This document shows, in pieces, positions 47,638 to 61,900 of a DNA stretch of 64,000 nt; the first letter of the stretch is position 1, and every line of letters starts with the position of its first letter. Where the stretch lies: contig CM060732.1 in NCBI GenBank assembly GCA_030704615.1, forward strand, positions 48,403,053 through 48,467,052. Reading direction: 5' to 3'. Made by a program: the position numbers and the translations under genes. The notes beneath the pieces are model-generated. The model was not told the DNA's origin and searched no databases. It was given only the letters and a program-made list of their open reading frames with translations. This DNA comes from Takakia lepidozioides (lineage: Eukaryota; Streptophyta; Takakiopsida; Takakiales; Takakiaceae).

Positions 47638-50600
47638 GGGTGAGAGCTTCAAGTCCAATGGCCATCAAGGTTCCCTCTCTTGTGCCTTATCTGGAGTGCT
47701 TTCTTCGTTTGTTCTACTTTTGTCGCTGGGACTCTTTGGCCTCATGTGGATGTTATAAAGTTATTTATTTTTGTCATTTTCTACTATCGCTATTCTGCTC
47801 AATTGAAATATTTCAAAGCAAAAGTTGTCACATTAGCCATGGGAATTCCCAATCTTGCCAGATCTGCTGACGGCTCTTTCTGGCCTGTCCATGCAGAGGA
47901 GCCAAACAGCTCGTCTCTGGCAGGGAAATTGAAGGCTTGGGCCATTGAAACAGTATAAGATTGTGTGAGGAGATGCCAGTGTCAGAACAACCACCGATGT
48001 GGACGTGGATGGCTTTCATTCCCCACCCAACGCTAGTTCGAGCTTGCACATCGGCTAGCAACCTCCACTTGACCTCTTCAATTTGGCATTGACAACATGT
48101 AGTCAAGCTGATATTGGTTATTACACTCGTCAGTTCGTAGTACTGCCGAGTTTTCTCTTGGACCTCAATGGCTATATGAAGATAGACAACTATAAAATGA
48201 AGTGGTGGATAGAGTGGACTAGATGAAACCCTTCAGCTGCAGTTTTCGAGTGGTAGGCTCGGTATTGATGTTGCCAGCCCATGGGGCCGGGCATGCAAGG
48301 GCCATTTAGACATGGGCTGTCAAAGGAAAACTCATTGTCCATGTGGCAGTCCAATCTGCTCTTGTGCCAATTTTCAGTCCAAAAGTTAGGACGGCATATT
48401 CTACCATCCAAACTCTTGGCTGAGCGCTCGGTCATAAAAGAAATTGAAGTCTCGCCCTTTTTATGGAAGCGAAGCCGGTTGGGCCCTGCTGGCATAGCAA
48501 GAGATTAACCATTATGCAAATTGATGAAGTCAATAATTTTCTATCTTACCACTGGACACTGAACACCAAGTTAGAGCCTGAAAGGAGCTGCTGGTTCTGG
48601 TGACTCTGAAGTTTTTGTGTTTGGCAATTATGGCTGCTCGTGCAACTGCTTTCCAGCCTGTTGTGTTGTGTATTTGCTGGATTTTTGCATCTTCTTTGCA
48701 TCTGGGACATGCTTTACTGATGATAGTTGACAAGCTTCATTTTTTGTCCAATGTTGAGTTTTGTTGAATGTTGACTTTTGCTTGTCCGGGTCCAGTAAGA
48801 TGCCTCCATGCGCATATGCTTCTGCTAAATTCCTGTTTTCATTTGTCCAAGAAGATATTGTGATTTCATGGCAGACTTTAAGTTTGTGGAGTGAAGTTGG
48901 TAGCAATTTTGCAGTTCTTTGATATTGTTTTGAGTTCAATGATTTGTTCCGAGCTGGAATGTGTGCAACGAGAAATCTGCAGATCTATGTAACAGCTCCT
49001 ACATTGTCTATGAAATGTGTTGATTGATTCTTATCACCAGACCACATTAATGGAGGTGGAGAAGGTGCAAGTCGAAATCTATCTCCTCTCTGAAACACGC
49101 GGGTATAGGTTGAGTGATGTTTATTGTGCAGTGAGCTTGAGTCATATCGGTTTGCGTGGTGGCTTCAGAGGTCCCTCAACAGCAGCAGCAGGATCTATGA
49201 TGAGAAGGAATTGCTACCGGTTTTCTTTGACTTTGTATGGTCGGGGAGCTTAATCCATTGTGAAGACATTGGTAGCCATTTGCAGAAGTCACATGGCGTT
49301 CCAAATGCATCCCAGCTTTGGGACGATTGGAGATCTGCACTTGTCGCAACTTAACAATCTCCTGGACGAGTCATCCCGGCATGTAGGTCTCCTTGTGAGT
49401 TGGCGGGTCCCTCATTACTTGATGATATTTGAGAATGCTATTGTACCTGGATTTGGTCCTGGCTTGCGGTGAAGGGCATTCATGAACTTGTGATGCATGC
49501 ATGTATAGAATGATCAGACAAGGCAAGAGGAAGAGTCTTGTGGGGCAGGTTCTAGAACGTAGATGAGAACCCCACACAACCCAATCGTGCACCGTGGATG
49601 TTTCACGGAAAGATGATAATTGGATGAAGTCACAAGATTAAGTGCCTTCAGATTGATCGTCGAGTACCCTATAGGCATCGTGAATTAGGCCTCTCTCGCC
49701 CTCAGATACGTGTTCGCAATTGTTTTTCTTTCCTTCATCTCCTCCGATCCTCCTCCAATGCTCTAGGACATTTGCTTGACCCTCACGTTAGAAAGATTAA
49801 GAGAAGACGTGCATGGACGCACAAGGCATTAATGGACCATACTAAAGTTTTCTTCATTATACTTGGTCTAGCTTGTAAGCTTGGAAAAAAGATGTACTGG
49901 TTATCAGTCTGAAATCCAGTGACCAAAGCAAGTTTGTTTTGCTCAATGAAAGTGTCACTGGTATATGTGAAACGACTAGCTCAACAGAACGAGCTATGGT
50001 CGAATTCAATTTGTACGTCAATCAAACAAAAATGCCAACTTTTCAGCTGTCTGCATTTGTCTATTATCTTTTCTCCCTAGATGCTGTATGAAACGCTGAA
50101 TCTATGGCTGGTCACCCTCAGATGGTTAGCATGCAACAAATCCGAAGTCCTCATGATATCTCGAAGCTGTGTTTGGCCATACATATCTTGTATTGGAAGT
50201 CTGTGGGTCGGAAGTTCAACTAGTCAAACCCTACATCTTAAGTTCCCAAATCAAATTGTATTATTGTTCTTTCACACATAAGCCTAGACCCTTTCCTTAA
50301 GGGGTGAGGCCTCTCTATTAGACAGAACTGATGTTTCCAGAGTCACACTGACATGACATCAGTATTTTTCTCCTTAAGCAATGGCACCCACTTTGGCCTT
50401 GTCATGGACCCAATGATATCTTTCCTGAGCTGCCCAAACTTGTACGCTTGGTATAAACTGTCAAAGATAGAATAGTTAACCTAATGCTTGTTGCTTTAGG
50501 TTGGTAGATCATGTCACAGCCAGTGGCCTACAGGCATGAAATTGATCTGGTTGAAGACAATTTTGGTTTATGCTATGCCTTATAATCAGCACAGGTTTTA
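47638..50600. other. Intergenic region
   Basis: It lies between the stop of the Ca2+-ATPase and the stop of the minus-strand coiled-coil gene, so both 3' UTRs face each other here. No domain, RNA gene or clear repeat was found. The open frames on both strands are short and protein-unlike. Confidence 0.55.
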
Positions 50601-50614
50601 TTCAGAGCCGTAGA

Positions 50615-53600
50615 GCTGGTCCCTCATTTGTTTCGCTTGCATTGCCTGACGCCGCTTCTGCACTGATACTCTACCATCAAGTAACTGCCTGACCTTCGCT
50701 GTCTCTTGCTCAATCTTGTCCAATACTTGCCTTCTGTGCAGAGCCTGTCCTCCCCATTCATGCCCCGAGTTAATTGCTGCCTATATAAGGAGAATCTCCC
50801 TATTTTATGTCTAAATTGATTATTTCTGTGATTCTGCTTGTTCTGTGTTCTAGTTGCGTCCTTTTGGCATCTGGTAGACATTACAAAGTTCCTTTCTTCC
50901 TCTCCTCCGTGTTTGTTCCAGCACTCTGAATTTAGAACTTTCATATGTTGTAGGACAGTCTTCTGCAAGTGAGAAACAGTAAGGGGTACCTGCTTGCGCT
51001 GAGTTTGTTGACAGCGCCAGTGCTGAGCAGAAGCTTGCAGATTTTTCTCGGTGTTAGTGCGAGCCTCGTTCAAGGCCTTATTCTTTACATATTCACGCAG
51101 AAGCCTATCTTTCTCCTCTGCTTGAGCTTTTATTTTCTGTCCCCAAGACAGACACATATCATAGGCAAGTCAGCCATATGTATTAAATTCTCTCAAGAAC
51201 TCTGAATCTCACATACTGCAAGGGAGCACAATACACAGTCCACGCATATATAAAGGGTATGATCTTGCAGTGCTCTAGCATTGGGTTACCCATTAACAAG
51301 TTCTACGTGAACCACAGACCTAATAGCTTCACAGCACACCAAGCATCTGGGGCTTCAGTGTTAAACAGCCACAAAGCGTTGGGATACACTAAGTTATCTA
51401 GAAAAAGAGCACAACTATAGAACTGGCGTACTCAGACTTGTCCAGGTGCAATTCTTTTAAACAACATATATATGCCAATATTTAAAACAACCTAAGCTGC
51501 TTCCACATTCTATCACTCTTTGTGCAGTCAGGAGAGCTTAAATTGATTTGCAATCTTCAACAATGCATTAATGGGTTTTGTAACCCACTTATGGGTTGGG
51601 CAGTGATCTGTGGCTTGATGCAAGAAAGAAATGACAGACAATATAGGAGGTCAAAATCAGTGGGCCTTCTTCAGAGTGGTAAGGTAACCCTCTTTCTGGT
51701 GTCTCCCTTGATCTACTAGCAGCCAACGTCAAATATGGAGCCCTGCAGTTTGGAGGGGTTATCACAGCCATACCTGACACCGTTGCTCACGAATGTCAAT
51801 TGCATGCTGAATGGTTGCAAGACGTTCTGCCTCCTTCTGCTCTTCTGCTGCTTTCTTATCAGCTTGCGCTCTCTTATACAACATCATCTTCTCCTTTCGC
51901 CTGACCCTCTCAGCCTGTTAAGAAAACCACAAAAATGTTACCAGTTACATTTCAGATGCTTAGGCTTCCATCAACATGAGATTCTAGATTCATATGATTG
52001 CAACTTGCTTGAAGAGAATGGTTAGAATAGCCTGGAAGCCCTCCATCTGCCTTCATTGCACTAGTACCAATTATGAGCTCATTGTCTTGCTAAAAAAGAC
52101 TTCAGCTGATGGATAACTAACCATAGATCTGGCAGTAAATTGCAGTACACGTATAACAGCCTTGACTTTGTGCAGAGCAGACTTTTTTCCCTCATTTAAG
52201 CATTCAAACCTTATTGTGTTATGTGGGTCAGGAGTTAAGCTGACCCACGAGGTTGGGTTTAAGGTGAGGTGAAGTGGGGACTAAAAGTTTGGCTCAGGAG
52301 ATTCAGGGAAAGCTCTAGTTCATAAAGCTTGCATTGATGGATTTCAGTTCCAATTTGCCGGAAGCTTGAAACATGCATAAGGGTGCCCATCTATTGCTCT
52401 GTCAGCCAGACAACTCAGTTGGGACATCTATGTAGTAGATCAAGAAGAGGGAGCTTCTGTTCTGAAGTTGGAGTAGTTGACCTGAGTTTGATATGCAGAT
52501 GAGCTAATCACTCCACCAATGTCTAATATGCTGTCTACATGAGAGTATACAAGCGATGCTAGAGTAACTACCTTATGGACTACTAGGGAACTTGATTGGA
52601 TCCCAACTATGGTGCAGTTCCCATTCTAGAAAGCCTGTAGGGACCTCCACAATTACCAGACCATTTGACGAAGTGCTGTCTGGATCTAATTCAGAGTTCT
52701 AAAATTTGTCCGATTGTGAGCTCTAGCTCAGAAACCTCAGGAAATATGGCTGCACCTACTTATAGTATGTGGCTATAGAGCCTGTGCCAAGTTTTCTGGA
52801 ACAGAATTGCAGATGGAGAAAATGAAACATAAAGGGGACGTCAGAACATACGGCGCATTTTGCTTCGTAGTCATCCTTGCGCTTTTGCAACAAGCGGAGC
52901 CAAGATTGAAGGGCTGCCTCATGCCGTTCCTCAGCAGCAGCCTGGGTTGCTGCATTCATCTCGGCTCTCTCCTTGTTCATTTGATCTCGAATCTTTTTGC
53001 GAGCTGCATCTTTCGCTAGCATCTCCTTCTGCTTTTCTATGGCTTCCTGCATTTGGATTCCAGACATCCTCCATTGATTTCTTGTCTTTTCCACACATAC
53101 AAAACTACTACTCCGTAGTGTTTGATCCTTGTCTCCACAATTCTTCCAGGCGACACAGGGATAACATGTAAACTGTCCCCCTTTGTCTGCAGTCTTGGAT
53201 TTCTAGTGCTTTACTTACTAAGCCTTCTTGTCCCATAAGCTTTCTGAGACTTCCCGTGGATATTATAGGACATTATAGGGTTCCTTACATTTTCTTTCTT
53301 TCACCTTTCTAACATCAATATGACAAATATACTGTGTTTACACTTAATAGATCATATTATATCCTCCTTACCAATAGGTCATTACATAAGTCATACCATG
53401 ACCCATCAACTCAGAGTTTCTGTATCTTTGTCAGGTAGGAAAATGGGGAGTAGCCATTTGCCTATGCATATCATGCTCTTTCAGCATACTTGCCTACTGT
53501 CTACTGAGCCAGAGAACAAACCTTAATTATGTCTTCCTGTATCTTCTCCAACTGCTGTCGGAACTCTTCCTGCTTTGCCGCCCTTTCTTGCTCTTTCAGG

Positions 53601-56600
53601 ATAGCAAGCTTCTTTGCTTTTCTCTGCGTAATACGGAACAAGTCCACTATGAGAGGTGTTATGTTGCAACTAGTTGCTACATTAGAATGTACCCATAGGA
53701 CGTTGTTTGCCGTAGCCTGGTGGCCATTGACCCCGCGCTCACTTTGAGCGAAACACAAAGGGACAGAAACTACCTTTGTCAGGGGCTGACACAGGTAGTA
53801 TGACTTACCTTGGAACAGACAACTAATCCGATTTTCCAGATATCCTCTAGGAATCCCTTTACACAAGCGTGAATCTGCTGTGTGTGGTTTGCCAAATAAC
53901 TAGGCCCCAAAAGGGCCTGGGCTTTTGGCTCACCTCGAGACTTTCAAAGTTGGTAAACAGAGGTACAGGCACAATTCCCTTGATGGATTTGAAGAGGACG
54001 TCTCTCTGGTGAGAGTTCCCAGGACAATGAATCAGAAAGGGAATATTGTCTTCAGGTTGCCCACACAATGGGCATTTGCAATCCCCCTTTCCTCTCTGCT
54101 TCTGTTTGCTGTTCAAAGGTAGGCTTCATATCTTAGAATGGGACATAAAACTGTAGCTACTTAATTCTCAGAGGGAGGATACTCGTTCGCACTCCAAGTG
54201 TGGTAAATATCGCTGGAGGATATTAACCTTCCCCCCAGGTTCGAAACCTTAGCAGGGTATGTGAACTCAACCCAACAGTAACATAGCGCTCCAGCACAGT
54301 TGACGACCATCAAAATAATGGGAATTGAGTTTTGATTAATTGGTTAGAATTGACACAATACTAGAGTGCACGAGGTTGATTGTTGAACAGCTTCTCTAGA
54401 CCTCTAGCTTGCAACAGATGCAACAAGTGGTTCTGAGAGTACAGGGAGCTTGACAGAAAGTAACCACAGAATTGGAATCCGTTTGGGAAAGTAAAAGGAA
54501 AGAAAGAAAGAAACTTTATAACATATGTGGGAAACTCAAAGAATGGGAAAAATAAAAGCAGGATAAAAGAAATAAAAAAAAAGTCCGTAAATAAGCAACC
54601 CGAAAACCTTGAGAGATCCTTCACGTTGGAAAGCCTCATGTCTGAAAGAAATATCTTACATTAAAGAGCCGGGACACAAAAAGAAATAGAACCAAAGAAC
54701 TACTCAAAAGAGAGAAAAAAGAATACCGCTTTAATGGCGTTTTGTCGTGCCATGTCCATTTCATGCTTATACCGCTCTTCAGCCATTTTCCGCGCTAGCT
54801 TCTCCAATTCCTCTTCCTATTATAGTATGACTCCAAAGCATTTGTAAGGAGTTTTAATGATGCTAGCTTCCTTTATCAAAGCGTGAGCTCAAAGCAATTC
54901 TGGTTGATGATAATACTGAATCTCAAGATCCTAATTCACATTATCACATAAACGCTAACAACAGCAGCCTCATTATATGCTTAGTCCCAAAGAAATGTGT
55001 CGAAAGACTAGCTCAACTTCACTAACCAAGCCTGTGCAACATTGGATGAGAAATTTCAACTCAAAACCTACTTCAACTGCAATACACCTTACTGAAGCAT
55101 GTTGGCCCATAACTGCAGGGGCAAGATTGAACTTATGGCATGTGTGTACGTACGGGTCACATGAACTATCTTAACAGACCACAAACAGTTCTTCCTGGTC
55201 ACCAGGTCAATGATGGAATTACATGTGCACCCCCAACATTAGAACTAGTGACGGATCATGAAAAGAAAACTGCCTGATGCAGAGTCTAGAGAACATTGAT
55301 ACACACCTCTTTGAGTCTTTGCAACTCACGAGCACGCATTCCAGCCTGAAATTCTTTGTCTTTCCTAAGCTTTTCTGCTTTCTGTCAATATTAACAAGGC
55401 TGTGGAAAGATGAGTTGTCCACATTTGGGGTCCTTGAATAACCAAGTTAGCAGAGAATGGCAACAACTGAACTCTCCCCAAAACTTCATCCATCTACCCT
55501 GCCAGCATGCTGCAGCTCTCAACAACTCGCATCAAAAGTCGTGAGCCCCAATTACTGCAACTATAAATCCATCTTTACATCACTGGAAATTTGCATGTCT
55601 TATAGGAGGTACTCAAAGGCCTCTGGCACAGAGCAACATCCAGAGGCAGGAGGGGATCAATAGATGTCTTGTAATCAGCTAAACCGCACAGCTAGAGGGT
55701 GCATGCACTACTTGGAGGAAAAAGTCATCGCAAGTCAGTCACAGCCCCTTTCCCTCGTACAATTTGAGTGCCATCTGAGACTTTGTGTGGTCAAATTGGT
55801 TAAGTATCTACACTAATTTCATCAGTAAAAGCTTCTGAAAATTACAATCACTGCAGATGATTCAGGTTGCAAGATAACTACAATTTTGCTCCATCATTGG
55901 TGAAGAGATGATTATATCAAAGGAAGCCTACCTGTGCTGCCACCTTCTTTTTTTCAGCTTCAACCCTTCTTTGGGCAGCTGCTAGCATTTCCTGCCACAA
56001 TTTAGAACCAAAATTAAGAAAATTACCCAGCAAGGATTGACGCAAATCACAACCCATGATGTTATTCTTGATAACCTGTCACTAACTCTTAATTCATTTC
56101 CCTGTCTGTATTAAACTGTCATGTGACAGCATTCTGGATAAGAAAGAAAGCAAGAAAGAAACTCTGTAATGCTCATTGGGTCCCTCAGGGCTCATGGGTG
56201 GGACAACGTAGAGCAAGAAAAACCACAGCAAAAGCCACCAACTTTGTCCAAGATGATGTGTTCATAGACAGAAGTACTGGGCAAGTCTGGTCCTTAAAAA
56301 CTGAAGGCCTCAGCCAAGACTGGAAGTATCCAAAGAGACCGTACTATCCGTCCCCGACCTCATAGCATGGAGAACAGGACAAGCTTTCACGCTTTCTGTG
56401 TTCAGCTCAAAATAGAGGGCGTTGTTAACTTGATGCCCAACTCATCATTCCAAAATTTTGGAAGCTCCATTCCATAAAATTTGACAATCACTAGTTTGCC
56501 ACCAGACTCCACAAGATATACCAGGCGCTGTCCTACTCGAGCAACTCGAGCAAGAGGATATTCTTCTGGTAGATGATAGGGCCAGCATGCCGCCGAAACC

Positions 56601-58835
56601 CTTTTCCTGCTTGCAGGTATCTGGAGACTGTAGTAAAACCTTCGAAGCTCAAACAACAGCATCACCAAGGCTCTAATTACAAGGAAACCGACCAATGAGT
56701 ATCTAGCTATGAGCATAATTTGAGTTAGGGCCCAGGCTTACTGCTTTCATAGCTTCAAACTTGGCCTTTTTCTCAGCATCTTTCTCTTGCCGTCTACGTA
56801 GGACTTCAGCCCTTTCATCAGCCTGGAACAGGTTCTGTATCAGTCATCTGATAAAACTTAAGACTCCAACAAGCAACCCAAACCCAATATCTGATCAGAG
56901 CTAGCTGATACTTGATTCGTCGGCAATCTCCTCGCTATATCAACTTGGAGAGAGAGTGTGTGATGTGATGCTCAGAGGGTTGTCTGGCATGGCGACAATC
57001 TCCCCACAAGCTGAACCTCATTAGACCTTATACACAAGCAGAGTGTTTGAAAACGTGAGCCCTGAGAACATTGTACTTAGGTGCCCTGACAATAACAGTG
57101 GAACTGGCTACATCATCTTGCCCCCATGTTCCAACAATTCTTGGAACCAAGTGGACAGCAGGGAATACAAACAATTGTCAATGAAAACCATGGCATCTCG
57201 AATCGGCGCACCTAGGTAGGCTTCCAAGCACATTGAGCATGAGTAGTAAGCGAGACGACCTTGTGATAAATCCCTGCGTTTGAACCAGCACAAAACCTTT
57301 GGAAACTGAAAGATAGCCATAACAGTGCCTGTGATAGCATCTATCCCCAGCCCAACACACAAAGAGGGGGAGAAGAGAGAAGAGAGAAGAACAGGAGGCC
57401 ACCAGTGCTGACAGAAGACAGACATAGCCATGCAAATTCTTCATAACCTTTCCGCTACTGTTGGCTAGTACCAGGGTTGCACTCAAGGCCTTCTGCTCCA
57501 GCATGTCAAGCAAAAATTGAAACCAGGGTAGCAACATTACAAAAAACAAGAATGGGAACAAGGCTAAGGAGTACAGAGTCTATCTTAAGAATGCGAGTCT
57601 CCATGCTGAACCTGGCTTGCATCTCTCAATATATCAGCTTTCCTGCCATACTGAAGATTTTCAGTTACGGCTTTGTGTCAAAGCATTCAGCCAGCTGCAA
57701 GGGGGTGCACTGATTACTTGCAAGCTCTGTACATGAACGATTGCTCTATCTGGGGTGAGACGACCTGTCAGATGACTGATCCTGCTGGTGGGTGATATAT
57801 ATACTTTACCTTTGCCATGGCAGTAGTCATGGCTTTCTTGGCCTCCCCACCACGCTGGAAAACTTTTCCATCTTGGACAAAAGCGCTGCCTGTGTTATGC
57901 TCCTTGACGATTTTATTCCTCTCCTCAAGAAGCCTCCCCAACTTTTCTGGTTGCACACCATGAACACAGCTTAACCTCAGTTCTTCTACCAGCATCGTTA
58001 CTATTGTGCTGAGACCCTACCAATCATTGGGGGTGGAGTGTTCTCCATCAGACTCAGATCGTAGGGCATATCCTTCTCAAGCCTACTAAAACAAAGTGCG
58101 ATGACTCCTTTTGTGTTACTCTCTTAAGCACAGACTGAAGGAAATATAAGCATACTTTTGTAGTTTACCTTTCCTTTCCTTTTCATGGTACTGGTACTTC
58201 AGCTCCTGGAGCTCCTTACTGAGGCCCCTTTCCACAAAATAGTCTTTATCCCTGCATAAGACACCAAGAGTCAGCTGCATCAACCGTAGGTTGAAGGCAC
58301 AAGGCACCTATGGAGGACTGTAGTCCTAGGAGAAATCCAGTGAAATAGCACACTTCATGCATCCTTGTTTGTCTGCAAGGCCCGTCTCTGGGAGTTTGTA
58401 ATAATCTTCATTTCTATGCCAGGCCTCAGATTGTCCTCATAACCTAGAGATGCAAATCAGAAGCAGATTTTTTCCTCTGTTGCCTTAACATTGGGGGAAG
58501 GTCCTTTCATGGGCTTTCATCTTCCTCAGATGGGGGAGGGGAGACCTTACTTACTTTTATGGGGCTTGTTTTATAAATGGGGTTATATATGGACATTGGA
58601 TTACTGGACCTTAGTACTTCTGATGGTTATAACATCTTTACATAACATCCATGGTGAGCATCACAAACGCTGTTGCGCTTACTGTTCCTGCTATTGAAAA
58701 CAAAGAAAGTATGCGGGAGGAAAGATTACCTTTTCTGAATCTCAGATGGATCTATGCCAAGGTAGAGGCATGCTTGCAAAGACCTTGGGGTGTTGACCAG
58801 TTCACCAGGCTCAGCAGAATCTGCCAAAAGTTGCT
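50615..58835 (-). CDS. Multi-exon coiled-coil protein, probably ciliary/axonemal
   Basis: Reading down the minus strand, likely exons are: 58830-58731 (GELVNTPRSLQACLYLGIDPSEIQKR), about 58257-58170 (KDYFVERGLSKELQELKYQY), about 58080-58022, 57953-57813 (EKLGRLLEERNKIVKEHNTG), 56823-56743, 55992-55933, 55384-55307, 54817-54728, 53624-53523, about 53094-52855, 51915-51772, about 51140-50990 and 50760-50618, ending YGSE and a TAA stop. Most are Glu/Lys/Arg/Gln-rich and strongly helical. The TPRSLxACxxxGIxPxE motif near the N-terminus resembles one in CCDC177-like and other ciliary coiled-coil proteins. The start exon was not found, and exon limits in the 57.8-58.1 kb and 51.0-51.1 kb areas are approximate. 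A flagellar role in sperm is inference from family resemblance. Confidence 0.68.
53691..54125 (-). mobile_element. Second truncated copy of the same LINE, inverted
   Basis: The minus strand reads [23 protein letters not shown], then [35 protein letters not shown], nearly as in the 38.5-39.5 kb copy, and ends at ACAACGTCCTATGGGTACA. It sits in an intron of the coiled-coil gene, on the same strand as that gene. It is shorter at its 5' end, breaking at AGCCTACCTTTGAACAGC. TTAGAATG at both edges may be a short target duplication. It has a frameshift near 53890. Confidence 0.75.
54160..54300 (+). mobile_element. Possible SINE-like fragment
   Basis: CCAGGTTCGAAACCTTAGC (about 54237) contains a good B box, GGTTCGAAACC. 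No convincing A box could be found. It adjoins the LINE copy. Confidence 0.25.
56402..56716 (-). other. Intronic open frame, possibly an F-box/DUF295-like relic
   Basis: The 104-aa minus frame contains ARVGQRLVYLVESGGKLVIVKFYG, which resembles the YLVES.GEL strand of plant F-box/DUF295 proteins. It lies in an intron of the coiled-coil gene. No F-box or further domain is present. Low confidence; it may be chance. Confidence 0.2.
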
Positions 58836-58839
58836 TCAC

Positions 58840-61800
58840 TTCAAAATAGTTCTCTCTTTACACTCGAGACAGAACTGAAAGGTATGTGCTCTTAAGCATA
58901 TGTTCATTGAACTAAAGTACACAGTCTGTTTCTAGTACAGCTGTCACAGACCGAAGCTTCCCAGTGCATTGGAAGAAAGTACTTGTATCCCACCTTAGTC
59001 CATCCAAAACAACTAGAATGATGAGCAATAATTAAGCCATGACCATTCCTAAGAATGGAGTTAGACATCTGTAGGAAGAAGGCAAACCAACTAAGGGTTT
59101 GGCAGGTTGGAAGACGCACCAACATCATTAAGAGAAATACTCTTTTTCTCCAATTTGATACCCTTGTGATATGCAGCAACCTGGTGTTATGGGACCCACA
59201 AAAATCAATCAGTTTCTCCAGGTATAGAAAAAGGATTCCAAAAGCTCATAAAATCTCCAGACTCAAATTTCCAGTGATAGATTCAGGCAGAAGTTGGATG
59301 TCAGATTATTTAATTATCTCCGGTACGAGTCTGTGAGTATTAGAAGGATACAGACCGCTGTGTGGATGTGCACACTACTTATCAAAGCATGGTCGACAGT
59401 TTTGCTGGAACACATGAAACGGGGTGTGGGACTCTAGTTGATCATCGAAAATCTAGGTGTAAGTGTGTTCACAACCCTGTCCTGCTGCGCAGGTATGGGT
59501 CCATTACAATATTCTGCCAAGGTTTCATTTCATTTGATAGTGCCTGGCTGGAAACCTGAAGAACTTCTGTCTGCGCTCAATGGAAATAAACCTTTGCATA
59601 TCTAAATTCAGAAAGAAGCATTCATAACACCCTCAAAGTACCACATTTGTTACTTCTAGAGCCATAAGATATGGGAATTTAAAGGGGATCTTTGACCTGA
59701 GAGATGAAACTTGATCTAAGAAAGTTGGCTCCTGACACAACTTATGAGGCAAGAGGAGACAGAGAATGAAAAGACAGGTTCAGTGGACCGTCCACATGAA
59801 GGGAACTTGGGGAAGAAGGAAGAGAGGAGAGAAAGACACCTTCCAGTTTCTGAGCATATTGTCTGCCCACTTGTCTGGATTAATGTCATCATGACCCCAC
59901 CCACCAGGTGGGGCAACATGTATGGTGTGTGGCATTTTTCTCCTACTTTCTTAAAACAGTGGTTGAGGAGTTGGGAGTCTTTGCTGCTCTCCCTGCCACA
60001 GTGCCACACACGATGAAGCATCAAATACTTTAGTATCGCTCTCCAAGTGATGATTGGAACTGTCCATGACACATAGGCAAAGAAAATGCATGTACATTGA
60101 TTCCGTGGAGAACGGGATAATTTGTCTGGACAGATACATCTGTATAGAGCAGGGAAATATTTCTTTCTTCCAGAAGTGAAGCCAACCACTTGAATGAAGC
60201 AGATCAAATTACAAATTAAGGACAAACCTTTTGTACTGATGGTTTTTGCATGTTCAAATGGAAACTATCTGTAAAGGCAAAGTAGGAAATTTCCGTTGTC
60301 TTGTCATAAATGAAAGGAGAAGATGGTTTAAATATGCCGAGAAATAGAGTATACACATAAAAGATGCATACCAAGTTAAGCACAAAGAATGGACCTCTTT
60401 AGATACCAACTTCTGAAGTTACTCTTGCTAAGTGCAGATATGGAAATACTTGTGTAAAGCGAGGGACATAGATGTTTGATATGGACATTCATACTCTCAC
60501 AAACCAAAGTCTTAGAGCAGAGGCTTCCCACTCTGCATTCATCTCTATAGCTTAGTGAAACCAATTAAGACTTTATTCCTGGTATTCCCCACTGCAAGGA
60601 AACTATTCCCCCAAATACGGTCATAGCTCTTCAATGCTTCACCCCCTGTACTGTATGTTCAGGTTCACCCCTGCCTATACATGTTCAACGCATGCATTCT
60701 AACTGTAAAGCAGTAGCAGGGCAATAGCAGTTGCCATATGCTGCAAATGCAATAATTGAGTACCGGTTTCCTTTCAGCTAGTGCGACCAGGACCTCTGAG
60801 GATACAACACTGTAGTCATTGTTGCTAATTGTGATCCATGAAGGATCACGGAGACCGAGATGAAACAGCCTGGTATGATTCACTTCCCAATGTGTGTTTC
60901 AATTTAGGGCTCAAACCCTCTCATGTGCTGTACAAAATTTCAGAGTAACAGATGCCAGAGGTGGTGTCCGTGACATGTGATATGCACTGCAAATGCTTTA
61001 CACATACTGGACTGCTCAGGCATCTTTGCTAATTGTTCTCCATGCAGGATGGCAAGGTGAACTTTAGGGCACATGTGCTGTAGGAAAGTTCTGAGCAAAC
61101 AGATGCAGAGGGTTGGGCATTGTTCCACATGACAGCACCGGTGTTGAAACCGTTAAAACATTTAAGACTGTGCACAATATACAAGTACTGATCCAAATGG
61201 ATCTGCATACTAAGTTCTCTCCAGCACCCTCCTTCAACAATGAAGTGGTCCAGGCCAAGCGTTCATACAGAGACCAAATGCTCTTCCAGAGTTCAACAAT
61301 ATAATGTTCTCTGTAGACTGTAAGGCAGGGATCAATAGCCATCTTTCTGAAGTGCATATTACCGAGCCATATTGACAAGTATATAAAAGTTGAAGCACAT
61401 TGGAGCTGGAAAGTACCAAAGTCACTCTCCTTGCTACCCAGTTGGAGCGAACACTCTAAAATTGAACAGTTTGCGAGTCCCCCCGTTGCCTTTTAAACTC
61501 CAGGCCACAGATGGAGATGCCCAGACCCCAGAGAACCTCGGACTCTCATCATCCACTACAACACAATTCAGAAGTTTCTGGAAACCGTCGTAACCTGTTC
61601 GATCACTGGCATGTTGGAAGACGAAGATTGTAAGACTGCAGCATGGATAATTGCTCTCAATACCCGGCCACAGGAATGTGCACGGGGGCCGGGCAAGTGG
61701 TGTGGACACCTCTTTTTTACTCCCCCTGCCATTCTCAACCAAGCCAACAGGTGTTGATAGGAACGTCCCCTTGAGGACAACGAATGAGGTCCATTGGAAA

Positions 61801-61900
61801 CATAGGAAAGAGAAGGGGAACCAGCGGCAGCAAAAGAGGTGAAGAGGGAAACATTGACACGATGAGCCGGCGAGGGAACGGCAACATGTACGGCGAAAGG
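58840..61900. other. No gene firmly supported
   Basis: The 5' exon(s) of the minus-strand coiled-coil gene and perhaps the 5' part of the WI12 gene should lie here or nearby, but I could not place them. Open frames on both strands lack recognisable motifs. Confidence 0.45.

Noticed and set aside
47680-47958. 92-aa open frame just after the Ca2+-ATPase stop
   Set aside because: Different frame from the last exon, which has a clear stop at 47635 and a normal family C-terminus. Probably 3' UTR.
57108-57561. Minus-strand open frames of 107 and 127 aa between exons of the coiled-coil gene
   Set aside because: They overlap in different frames, are Leu/Cys-rich without motif, and lack fitting splice sites. 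Likely intron sequence.
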